Below are positions 1 through 5,461 of a DNA stretch of 7,756 nucleotides, one piece after another. The translations under genes were made by a program, and so were the position numbers. The stretch is from NCBI GenBank assembly GCA_946404295.1, contig CAMJDE010000081.1, forward strand, positions 1 through 7,756, in the 5' to 3' direction. Position 1 is the first letter of the stretch; each line of letters begins with the position of its first letter. The stretch comes from an uncultured Clostridia bacterium (GTDB lineage: Bacteria; Bacillota; Clostridia; Oscillospirales; CAG-272). The notes under the pieces are model-generated. The model ran no database searches and was not told where the DNA came from. It worked only from the letters and a program-made list of their open reading frames with translations.

Positions 1-2
1 TC

Positions 3-470
3 AGCTTCATCGACCTGTACTCGAAGGTCAAGCGCAACTTCCCGGAGGCGCGTGAGGTCACGAAGGAACAACGGCTCACGCTCGGAAAAGAAATGGTAAA
101 AATCGCCGCCGCGCACGGTATGACGCTCAAGCCCTGCGCCGAGGGAGACGAGCTTGCGCCGTTCGGCGCGGACTGCGGCGGATGTATGCGGATCGGCGAC
201 TACGAAAAGGCGATCGGGAAGCATCTGAACGCGCCGAAAAAGAAAGGCGCGCGAGCCGAATGTGCGTGTTACCTTTCCTGCGATATCGGCGCGTACAACA
301 CTTGCCGTCATCTTTGTAAATATTGCTACGCCAACGCCGAGCCGTCCGTCGTGCTCGCACAGAGCCGCCGTCACGATCCAAAGTCGCCGTTTCTGATCGG
401 CAACTACGAAAAAGGCGACGTGATCAACGACGTGCCGCAAAAATCATGGATCATCGGAGATCTGATATGA
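3..470 (+). CDS. DUF1848 family protein, C-terminal part (5' end outside window)
   Basis: This is the last 155 codons of a second copy of the DUF1848 gene found complete at 3771-4691. It is open from the window edge and aligns without gaps from residue 152 of the full copy. It keeps the cysteine-rich C-terminus, including the CX3CX2C segment (CRHLCKYC) at about 303-326. The reading frame is intact to the TGA at 468-470, and the next gene starts inside that stop (ATGA), as in the complete copy. An internal ATG at 93 is not the start, because homology continues upstream. Amino-acid differences from the full copy are few (for example Lys for Arg161, Thr for Ala171, Ser for Thr299). Pfam describes DUF1848 as uncharacterised, with a C-terminal cysteine cluster resembling that of radical SAM proteins. 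Whether the 5' part is intact cannot be seen. Confidence 0.9.
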   Translation, partial: SFIDLYSKVKRNFPEAREVTKEQRLTLGKEMVKIAAAHGMTLKPCAEGDELAPFGADCGGCMRIGDYEKAIGKHLNAPKKKGARAECACYLSCDIGAYNTCRHLCKYCYANAEPSVVLAQSRRHDPKSPFLIGNYEKGDVINDVPQKSWIIGDLI

Positions 471-533
471 CACAGAAAGAAAAAAGATTGTTTTTAATAA
501 AAACGCTCCTCGCCGAGCAGCCGCGATACGGAA
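467..533 (+). pseudogene. Truncated Zn-macrodomain gene, first 22 codons only
   Basis: The ATG at 467 overlaps the DUF1848 stop exactly as the intact macrodomain gene does at 4688. The encoded start MTQKEKRLFLIKTLLAEQPR matches residues 1-20 of the intact protein (MTHAEKRSYLIKTLLAEQPR) with conservative changes, and the match continues through Tyr-Gly. Homology stops abruptly after base 533. Beyond that the frame reads a low-complexity Arg/Gly-rich translation as far as 796, which is an out-of-frame reading of recombinase sequence. The whole ADP-ribose-binding fold, zinc site and catalytic loop are missing, so no enzyme can be made. This is the broken partner of the upstream DUF1848 copy. The break is either a real recombination/deletion or an assembly join. 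Confidence 0.85.
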
Positions 534-806
534 GAGATGGGCGATCCGATCTACCCGTCAACGATAGAGTTCTGGGTGGACAAGGTCTGTCAGGCGGCAG
601 GGCTTCCGCACCGGGCGGTGCACTCGCTGCGGCATACCAACATCACGATGCAGATCGCGGCAGGCGTACCGCTGGTGACGGTTGCAGGCCGCGCGGGACA
701 CGCGCGGACGAGCACCACGACCGACATCTACAGCCACTTCTTGAAAAGCTCGGACAAAACGGCGGCCAAGATGCCGGAAAATATCTTCGAGCCTGAAACC
801 AAATGA
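534..806 (+). pseudogene. Tyrosine recombinase/integrase, C-terminal fragment
   Basis: About 90 codons encode the end of the catalytic domain of a phage/ICE-type tyrosine recombinase. The box II motif HSLRHT is present (catalytic His and Arg), as are the later GHARTSTT motif and the nucleophile Tyr in DIYSHFL close to the C-terminus. The N-terminal SAM-like DNA-binding domain, the first catalytic Arg and the Lys are absent, so the fragment cannot be active. An ATG at 537 begins an 89-residue frame, but homology to recombinases extends at least to the junction at 534 (Glu-Glu-Met-Gly-Asp-Pro), so that ATG is probably not a true start. No ribosome binding site is visible before it. The fragment is joined directly to the macrodomain remnant and ends at TGA 804-806, just before a terminator hairpin. 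Confidence 0.85.
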
Positions 807-818
807 AAACTGCATTAC

Positions 819-854
819 AAAATGTCCGTTCGGATTTTACCGGACGGACATTTT
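819..854. terminator. Hairpin terminator between convergent genes
   Basis: A 15-bp stem with one mismatch (819-833 against 840-854) encloses a 6-nt loop (ATTTTA). The stem has a GC core flanked by AAAA on the left and TTTT on the right, so it can serve as an intrinsic terminator in either direction. It lies 12 nt after the recombinase stop and 7 nt after the end of the HxlR gene on the opposite strand, as expected for a bidirectional terminator shared by convergent genes. Confidence 0.8.
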
Positions 855-861
855 CCTTGTA

Positions 862-1191
862 TCATTGTTCGAACGTCGCTTTATAACCGTTTCCCCAATC
901 CTGCATTGACATGAGGATCGGACGCATACTTTCGCCGAGTTCGGAGAGCGCGTATTCCACGCGCGGCGGAACTTCGGGATAAACGGTGCGGGTGATGATT
1001 CTGTCCGCTTCCATCTGCCGCAGGCTCTCGGTCAGCACTTTCTGACTGATCCCTTCAAGTGATTTATGTAATTCATTGAATCTCCACGGACGGACGAGCA
1101 GGTTACGGATGATGAGCAGTTTCCATTTGTTTCCGATAAGCGCGACGGTCGTTGCTACCGGGCAATCCGGCAATTCTTCTTTGGTTTTCAT
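862..1191 (-). CDS. HxlR-family winged helix-turn-helix transcriptional regulator
   Basis: The 109-residue product is a typical full-length HxlR regulator, a dimeric DNA-binding protein. It has the family N-terminus with a conserved Cys (DCPVATTVALIGNKWKLLII, Cys10), then the winged helix (FNELHKSLEGISQKVLTESLRQME as recognition region, in two parts around residues 38-61) and the wing RTVYPEVPPRVEYALSELG. A longer frame starts at 1230, but that ATG lies next to the -10 box. The ATG at 1191 has GGAGG (1197-1201) 5 nt upstream, so I chose it. Cys10 is the only cysteine; in YodB, CatR and QorR the equivalent N-terminal Cys senses quinones, diamide or other thiol stress. The gene is divergent from the peptide operon, and direct repeats lie between the two promoters, so it probably represses itself and that operon. 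The family call is firm; the signal is inferred. Confidence 0.93.
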   Translation of the reverse strand: MKTKEELPDCPVATTVALIGNKWKLLIIRNLLVRPWRFNELHKSLEGISQKVLTESLRQMEADRIITRTVYPEVPPRVEYALSELGESMRPILMSMQDWGNGYKATFEQ

Positions 1192-1230
1192 AAGATCCTC
1201 CATTACTTCATTTTTGAATGTTACACTCAT

Positions 1231-1259
1231 ATTATACTATAACATGTGTGGTTTTTCAA
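1231..1259 (-). promoter_or_regulatory. Promoter of the HxlR gene
   Basis: Read on the minus strand this is TTGAAA (1254-1259), a 17-bp spacer, and TATAAT (1231-1236), close to the sigma-70/sigma-A consensus. Transcription would begin near 1224, leaving a leader of about 33 nt that includes the GGAGG site. This supports the translation start at 1191 rather than 1230. Confidence 0.8.
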
Positions 1260-1263
1260 GTAG

Positions 1264-1302
1264 TTACAAAAAAGTGCGTATATACTTACAAAAAAGTGCG
1301 TA
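1264..1302. promoter_or_regulatory. Tandem operator: two 17-bp direct repeats, probable HxlR binding sites
   Basis: The sequence TTACAAAAAAGTGCGTA occurs exactly twice, at 1264-1280 and 1286-1302, 22 bp apart (about two helical turns). Both copies sit between the -35 boxes of the divergent promoters (1254-1259 minus and 1304-1309 plus). HxlR proteins bind short A/T-cored sites of this size near their own promoters; the YodB site has a similar TACT-TTTG-TAAGTA character when read on the opposite strand. The repeats are directly visible; the identity of the binding protein is inference. Confidence 0.7.
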
Positions 1303-1303
1303 C

Positions 1304-1332
1304 TTGTACAGAGAAAAAAACATCGATAAAAT
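1304..1332 (+). promoter_or_regulatory. Promoter of the peptide-radical SAM operon
   Basis: TTGTAC (1304-1309) and TAAAAT (1327-1332) are separated by 17 bp. The -35 box begins 1 nt after the second operator repeat, so a bound repressor would block polymerase. Transcription would start near 1339, giving a leader of about 45 nt before the ATG at 1384. Confidence 0.65.
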
Positions 1333-1383
1333 AGTAATTGCAGAGGCAAAATGGCTCTGACGAAATCTAAGGAGGATAACACA

Positions 1384-1635
1384 ATGGCACTTTCCAATCT
1401 GTTCGGATGGGGTAAAAAGGAAAACGAGGCTCCCGCAACCGCTTGCGGCGCGGCTGATAAGCCCGCTGAAACTCCTGCCGCTTGCGGTGCTGCCGAAAAG
1501 CCCGCTGAGACTCCCGCTGCCTGCGGCGCGGTTGACAAGCCCGCTGAAGCTCCCGCTTCCTGCGGCGCTGCGGAGAAACCGGCTGAAAAACCCGCTGCTT
1601 GCGGAACCGCCTGCGGAGCCGGCGACAAGAAGTAA
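1384..1635 (+). CDS. ACGX-repeat RiPP precursor peptide
   Basis: The 83-residue peptide has a short leader (MALSNLFGWGKKENEAPAT) followed by four 13-residue repeats of the form ACGAADKPAETPA, starting at residues 20, 33, 46 and 59, and a shorter fifth unit ACGTACGAGDKK. Cysteines are at 21, 34, 47, 60, 73 and 77. An acidic residue stands four positions after five of them (Asp25, Glu38, Asp51, Glu64, Asp81), and Cys73 is four before Cys77. The following gene is a radical SAM/SPASM enzyme, so this is almost certainly its substrate. The pair matches what family databases call the ACGX system. I chose ATG 1384 because AAGGAGG (1369-1375) lies 8 nt upstream; an in-frame ATG at 1351 has a weaker AGAGG and would sit only about 11 nt from the predicted transcript start. 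There is no N-terminal signal peptide, and no transporter or protease gene is visible nearby. The mature product and its activity are unknown. Confidence 0.85.
   Translation: MALSNLFGWGKKENEAPATACGAADKPAETPAACGAAEKPAETPAACGAVDKPAEAPASCGAAEKPAEKPAACGTACGAGDKK
1441..1632 (+). repeat. 39-bp in-frame tandem repeats in the precursor gene
   Basis: Units start at 1441, 1480, 1519 and 1558 (39 bp each), with a partial unit from 1597. The DNA units differ mostly at synonymous positions while the CGA(A/V)(D/E)KPAE pattern is kept. This indicates old duplication followed by selection on the protein sequence. The acidic residue alternates Asp, Glu, Asp, Glu across the four full units. Confidence 0.9.
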
Positions 1636-1639
1636 TTTT

Positions 1640-1684
1640 CTTCCCATCCAATCCGTTCCCGGTGGGAAGCCTCTTGCCGGGAAC
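1640..1684 (+). promoter_or_regulatory. Structured RNA in the precursor-maturase gap (two interleaved stems)
   Basis: Two perfect stems overlap in an interleaved order. Stem 1 is CTTCCCA (1640-1646) with TGGGAAG (1663-1669). Stem 2 is GTTCCCGG (1655-1662) with CCGGGAAC (1677-1684). They could form an H-type pseudoknot with loops of 8, 0 and 7 nt, or be alternative hairpins. There is no U-tract, so it is not a standard terminator. A small 5-bp hairpin (1697-1710) follows before the next ribosome binding site. A role in protecting the precursor 3' end, or in lowering maturase expression relative to the peptide, is inference. Confidence 0.5.
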
Positions 1685-1731
1685 CTCGATATCAACTCGG
1701 ATCATTCCGATCAATATATAAGGTGACGTTA

Positions 1732-2820
1732 ATGAAACAATATTTTTCTTTTCAATGGCATATCACGGACGAATGCGATCAGCGGTGCAAGCATTGCTAT
1801 ATCTTCTCCGGCGATCCCTGTCGGAAACTCGACTCGATGAACTGGGAGCAGATGCAGGACACGTTCTATAACTGCCTTGATTTCTGCGAGGTATATGACC
1901 GTCTTCCGTACTTTTATCTGACGGGCGGCGATCCGATCCTGCACCCGGATTTCTGGCGGCTGCTTTCATTGTTCAAAGAACACGATATCCCGTTCACGAT
2001 CATGGGCAATCCGTTCCACCTGAACGATCAGGTATGTTTAGAACTGAAAGCGCTGGGTTGTCAGAAATATCAACTGTCGCTCGACGGTCTGCGCGAGACC
2101 CACGACTGGTTTCGTAAGCCGGGATCATTTGACTGCACGCTGGAGAAGATCGGATGCATCAATCGCGCGGGGATTCGCTCGGTCATTATGACCACCGTTT
2201 CCAAAACGAACCGTATGGAAGTTCCCGGCATCATCGACGCGGTCGTGAAAGCAGGCGTCAATATCTTCGCTTTCTCGCGCTACGTCCCCTCCGGCGGCGA
2301 GCTCGACACGAGTATGACGCCGCAGGAATACAGAAATCTGCTTGAGATATGCGATAAGAAATTCAAGGAATACGAAGCCGAAGGGTGCGACACCTATTTC
2401 AACAAGAAAGATCACCTCTGGACGCTTTACGAATACGAAACAGGAGAGTTCAAAATACCCGCGTACGCCTGCGACGGTATGATCTATGGCGGCTGCAACT
2501 GCGGCAACTGCCACCTGACGATCCTCCCGACCGGCGATATCTACGCCTGCCGCAGAGTCGCCGACAGCAAAGTCGGAAACGTGTTTGAAGACCGCCTCGC
2601 AGACGTTTGGATCTCAAATATGGAAGCGTACCGCAACTACGAGGAGTTTTCAAAATGCGCCCGGTGCAAGCTGAAACAGTTCTGCAGGGGCTGTCCCGCC
2701 GTGGCAAAGGGTTACACAGGTGACTTTTACGGTGAAGACCCGCAATGCTGGGCGAGCGAGGAAAACGGATTACTGATACCGAAAACGGAGGTAAAAACAA
2801 ATGAAAGCCGTAGTGCTTGA
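1732..2820 (+). CDS. Radical SAM/SPASM peptide maturase, ACGX system
   Basis: The 362-residue enzyme should modify the repeat peptide encoded just upstream. Near the N-terminus CDQRCKHC gives the CX3CX2C motif (Cys15, 19, 22) that binds the SAM-cleaving [4Fe-4S] cluster, followed by TGGDP (about residues 64-68), the SAM-binding GGE-like motif. The C-terminal SPASM region has Cys247, 255, 257, 260 and 273 around LPTGDIYAC, then CARCKLKQFCRGC (Cys309, 312, 318, 321) and Cys339, enough ligands for two auxiliary [4Fe-4S] clusters. This layout is usual for sactipeptide/ranthipeptide maturases that join Cys sulfur to a backbone or side-chain carbon. A GTG at 1723 is in frame, but AAGGTG (1720-1725) sits 6 nt before ATG 1732, which I take as the start. 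No separate N-terminal RRE peptide-recognition domain is visible. The gene overlaps the next one by 20 nt. The reaction type is inferred. Confidence 0.92.
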   Translation: MKQYFSFQWHITDECDQRCKHCYIFSGDPCRKLDSMNWEQMQDTFYNCLDFCEVYDRLPYFYLTGGDPILHPDFWRLLSLFKEHDIPFTIMGNPFHLNDQVCLELKALGCQKYQLSLDGLRETHDWFRKPGSFDCTLEKIGCINRAGIRSVIMTTVSKTNRMEVPGIIDAVVKAGVNIFAFSRYVPSGGELDTSMTPQEYRNLLEICDKKFKEYEAEGCDTYFNKKDHLWTLYEYETGEFKIPAYACDGMIYGGCNCGNCHLTILPTGDIYACRRVADSKVGNVFEDRLADVWISNMEAYRNYEEFSKCARCKLKQFCRGCPAVAKGYTGDFYGEDPQCWASEENGLLIPKTEVKTNESRSA

Positions 2821-3748
2821 TGAAATAACAGGGGCGAATGATGTCGTTATATCCGAAGTTCCGATCCCTGAGGTACGCCCCGGTTGGGTGCTCGTAAAGA
2901 TAAAAGCGTTCGGGCTCAATCACTCGGAAAAACTCTTGCGGTTAAATGAGATCCGCGCGGACTACATACAAAAGCCGGTCATACCCGGCATCGAATGCGT
3001 CGGCGAGATCGCCAATCCGTCGGACAGCGGTCTTGCGGTCGGTCAGAAGGTCGTCGCGCTTATGGGCGGTATGGGACGCAGCTTCAACGGCAGTTATGCG
3101 GAATACGCTCTGCTTCCGCGCCGTATCGTTTTCCCGATAGAAAGCGACCTACCGTGGGAGGCGCTCGGCGCTGCGCCGGAGACGTATTTCACGGCGTGGG
3201 GATCGCTTTTTGAATGTCTGCGTCTGACAACAGAAGATACGCTCCTTATTCGAGGCGCGACCTGCGCGCTCGGATACGCGGCGATGCAGATCGCAAAAGC
3301 GCTCGGCTGCAGGGTCGTTGCGACAACGCACCGCGAAGAAAAACTGCCGCTGATCGCCCAAGCGGATGAAGCGTTGATCGACGACGGAAAACTGACCGGA
3401 AAGATAAGCGGCGTGACAAAGGCGCTCGATCTCGTTGGTCCGAAGAGTCTGCGCGACACGCTGACGGCGGTGGAAAAAGGTGCCATCGTCTGCCAGACAG
3501 GACTTCTCGGCGGCGTGTATGCGCTGAACGGCTTCGACCCGATCAAGGACATCCCGAACGGCGTTTATCTGACCGGATTTTTCTCCAACTATCCGACGCA
3601 AAAGGTCATTGACGAGATATTTGCGTTCCTCGATGATAAGAAGTTAAAGCCGAAATATGGAAAAGTTTTTGACTTTGAAAACGTAAAAGACGCGATTTTT
3701 TCACAGGATAACGGTTCCATAGACGGCAAAATCGTGGTAAAATGGTAG
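2801..3748 (+). CDS. Quinone oxidoreductase-like MDR (zinc-free alcohol dehydrogenase family) protein
   Basis: The 315-residue protein has the length and motifs of the QOR/zeta-crystallin branch of medium-chain dehydrogenases/reductases, cytosolic enzymes that use NAD(P)H to reduce quinones, enones or similar electrophiles. Visible are NHSEKLLR (40-47), PGIECVGEI (62-70), GSYAEYALLP (97-106), and the nucleotide-binding stretch RGATCALGYAAMQIAKALG (151-169), a variant of AxxGxxG, with Thr-His-Arg (176-178) at the end of the second strand, suggesting NADPH preference. The cysteine ligands of zinc-type alcohol dehydrogenases are absent. The start is set by GGAGG (2787-2791), 9 nt upstream inside the end of the maturase gene, and indicates translational coupling. 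HxlR-type thiol sensors often control quinone reductases, which fits the divergent regulator here. The substrate is unknown; detoxification, or a redox step on the peptide, is possible. Confidence 0.88.
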   Translation: MKAVVLDEITGANDVVISEVPIPEVRPGWVLVKIKAFGLNHSEKLLRLNEIRADYIQKPVIPGIECVGEIANPSDSGLAVGQKVVALMGGMGRSFNGSYAEYALLPRRIVFPIESDLPWEALGAAPETYFTAWGSLFECLRLTTEDTLLIRGATCALGYAAMQIAKALGCRVVATTHREEKLPLIAQADEALIDDGKLTGKISGVTKALDLVGPKSLRDTLTAVEKGAIVCQTGLLGGVYALNGFDPIKDIPNGVYLTGFFSNYPTQKVIDEIFAFLDDKKLKPKYGKVFDFENVKDAIFSQDNGSIDGKIVVKW

Positions 3749-3770
3749 TACGGAAAGGCGGTGAACCGGT

Positions 3771-4691
3771 ATGATCATCAATACGGGACAAAGAACGGAC
3801 GTCCCCGCGTTTTACGCGGAATGGTTCGCAAACAGACTGAAAGAGGGCTTTGTCTGCGTGCGCAATCCGTATTACCCGGAACAGGTCAGCCGTTACCGTC
3901 TTGATCCGTCCGTGGTGGATTGCATCGGCTTCTGCACCAAGAACCCCGCGCCGATGTTCAAATACATGGACTTGCTTAAAGATTTCGGGCAATATTGGTT
4001 TGTTACTATAACCCCTTATGGACGTGACATCGAGCCAAACGTAAAGGACAAACACGAACTGCTCGAAGACTTTAAAAAACTGTCGGAGACCGTCGGCGTG
4101 AATTCTGTCGGTTGGCGCTTTGATCCGATCTTCATCACCGAAAAATATTCGGAAGAGTATCACCTTCGCGCGTTCGAGAAAATAGCGACGGCGCTCGACG
4201 GTTACACCAAAACCGCCGTGATCAGTTTTATCGATTTGTATCCGAAGGTCAGGCGCAACTTCCCGGAAGCGCGGGAAGTCGCGAAGGAACAGCGCCTCTC
4301 GCTCGGCAAAGAGATGATTAAGATCGCCGCCGCGCACGGTATGACGCTCAAACCCTGCGCCGAGGGAGACGAGCTTGCGCCGTTCGGCGCGGACTGCGGC
4401 GGATGTATGCGGATCGGCGACTACGAAAAGGCGATCGGGAAGCATCTGAACGCGCCGAAAAAGAAAGGCGCGCGAGCCGAATGTGCGTGTTACCTTTCCT
4501 GCGATATCGGCGCGTACAACACTTGCCGTCATCTTTGTAAATATTGCTACGCCAACGCCGAGCCGTCCGTCGTGCTCGCACAGAGCCGCCGTCACGATCC
4601 AAAGTCGCCGTTTCTGATCGGCAATTACGAAAAAGGCGACGTGATCAACGACGTGCCGCAAAAAACATGGATCATCGGAGATCTGATATGA
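3771..4691 (+). CDS. DUF1848 family protein, radical-SAM-like cysteine cluster
   Basis: This 306-residue protein is a full-length DUF1848 member of unknown function. It begins MIINTGQRTDVPAFYAEWFANR, contains CIGFCTKNP (51-59), VTITPYG (78-84) and WRFDPI (115-120), and ends with a cysteine-rich segment: Cys196, 209, 212, 238, 240, 244, then CRHLCKYC (Cys252, 256, 259). The last has the CX3CX2C spacing of radical SAM enzymes but lies at the C-terminus rather than at the start of a TIM barrel. That suggests a circularly permuted or convergent Fe-S site. It begins 22 nt after the reductase stop, with a CGGTGA-type ribosome binding site 6 nt away, and overlaps the macrodomain gene by 4 nt. Copy A (3-470) has the same partner, so DUF1848 and macrodomain form a unit. 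No direct role in ADP-ribosylation is established. Confidence 0.93.
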   Translation: MIINTGQRTDVPAFYAEWFANRLKEGFVCVRNPYYPEQVSRYRLDPSVVDCIGFCTKNPAPMFKYMDLLKDFGQYWFVTITPYGRDIEPNVKDKHELLEDFKKLSETVGVNSVGWRFDPIFITEKYSEEYHLRAFEKIATALDGYTKTAVISFIDLYPKVRRNFPEAREVAKEQRLSLGKEMIKIAAAHGMTLKPCAEGDELAPFGADCGGCMRIGDYEKAIGKHLNAPKKKGARAECACYLSCDIGAYNTCRHLCKYCYANAEPSVVLAQSRRHDPKSPFLIGNYEKGDVINDVPQKTWIIGDLI

Positions 4692-4754
4692 CGCACGCAG
4701 AAAAGAGATCGTACTTGATCAAAACGCTCCTCGCCGAGCAGCCGCGATACGGAA
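4222..4754 (+). repeat. Direct repeat copy B (partner 1-533)
   Basis: This is the second member of the gap-free repeat. It covers the DUF1848 C-terminal half and the first 22 codons of the macrodomain gene. Here the sequence continues into an intact macrodomain gene, whereas copy A switches to recombinase sequence. Both copies end their homology after the shared sequence CCGCGATACGGAA. Confidence 0.9.
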
Positions 4755-5461
4755 CGGTCGGAATACCGGCTGACGAAAAAGGACAAAAAGACCTGCTCCG
4801 CTCGCTGATGAACGTCCGGCTTCCCGCGCCGGTGTCGGACGAGTATATCGGGATCGAGAGCGAATATCTGAAAGAGGAAACGGCGGCGAAAGGGATCACG
4901 CACCCCGCGGATCTTACGCCCGTCGGGGACGGCGTTTATCTTTGGCAGGGCGATATCACGACGCTTGCATGCGACGCGATCGTCAACGCCGCAAACTCCG
5001 GTTTGCTCGGATGCTTTCAGCCGCTTCACAACTGCATTGATAACTGTATTCATACGTTCGCGGGTTTGCGTCTGCGCAACAAATGCGCCGAACTTATGCA
5101 AAAGCAGGGGCACGAGGAACCGACCGGGCAGGCGAAGATCACACCGGCGTACAACCTGCCGTGTAAATACGTCATTCACACCGTCGGACCAATCGTGGGC
5201 GGACGGCTGACGGCAAGGCACGAAGAATTGCTCGCGTCCTGCTACAAGTCCTGCCTTGCGCTTGCCGACGAAAACGGACTTGGCAGCATCGCCTTCTGCT
5301 GTATCTCGACCGGCGTATTCGGTTTCCCGCAGAGGCGCGCGGCAGAGATCGCGGTGCGGACGGTACGCGAATACAAGGCAAATACCCACAGCAAAATCGA
5401 GGTGATATTCAATGTTTTCAAGGATGAAGATTACGGCATTTACCGGGAATTACTCGGATAA
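4688..5461 (+). CDS. Zinc-dependent macrodomain ADP-ribosylhydrolase
   Basis: The 257-residue protein is a bacterial Zn-macrodomain, an enzyme class that removes ADP-ribose from proteins modified by the linked sirtuin. After an N-terminal helical extension (1-80) come the fold motifs WQGDIT (86-91), DAIVNAAN (96-103), then SGLLGCFQPLHNCID (104-118) carrying Cys109, His114 and Cys116, the zinc-site signature of this class. TGQAKITPAYNLP (146-158) and the phosphate-loop ISTGVFGFP (206-214) complete the ADP-ribose pocket. All key residues that I can recognise are present. The start ATG overlaps the DUF1848 stop (ATGA), and the 3' end overlaps the sirtuin gene by 50 nt, so the three are translationally coupled. 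In Staphylococcus and Streptococcus the equivalent macrodomain reverses SirTM modification of a lipoyl carrier protein; no such carrier is encoded here, so the target may differ. Confidence 0.93.
   Translation: MTHAEKRSYLIKTLLAEQPRYGTVGIPADEKGQKDLLRSLMNVRLPAPVSDEYIGIESEYLKEETAAKGITHPADLTPVGDGVYLWQGDITTLACDAIVNAANSGLLGCFQPLHNCIDNCIHTFAGLRLRNKCAELMQKQGHEEPTGQAKITPAYNLPCKYVIHTVGPIVGGRLTARHEELLASCYKSCLALADENGLGSIAFCCISTGVFGFPQRRAAEIAVRTVREYKANTHSKIEVIFNVFKDEDYGIYRELLG

Larger units (their letters stand above)
1..533 (+). repeat. Direct repeat copy A of the DUF1848-macrodomain junction (partner 4222-4754)
   Basis: Bases 1-533 align gap-free with 4222-4754 at a constant offset of 4221. Identity is uneven. 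By eye I count about 19 differences in 1-101, only 3 in 102-470 (positions 130, 405 and 444), 10 in 471-500, and none in 501-533, after which homology ends. The near-identical core spans the C-terminal half of DUF1848. Confidence 0.9.

Noticed and set aside
1192..1230. Upstream start (ATG at 1230) for the HxlR gene
   Set aside because: It abuts the TATAAT box, would lie at or before the predicted transcript start, and has no ribosome binding site, unlike the ATG at 1191.
1264..1302. CRISPR-like direct repeats
   Set aside because: There are only two 17-bp copies with a 5-bp gap, placed between divergent promoters; this is an operator arrangement, not an array.
1227..1695. Long minus-strand open frames across the peptide gene
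   Set aside because: They are antisense readings of the 39-bp repeats and have low-complexity Ala/Gly/Ser or Arg-rich translations. The plus-strand frame has a strong ribosome binding site and a maturase partner.
3606..4661. 351-codon minus-strand open frame
   Set aside because: It is antisense to the well-supported DUF1848 gene, has an Arg/Phe-rich composition and no recognisable motif, and arises from GC-rich codon bias.
4625..5389. 254-codon minus-strand open frame
   Set aside because: It is antisense to the Zn-macrodomain gene, whose motifs are all intact; no family resemblance is visible in the antisense product.
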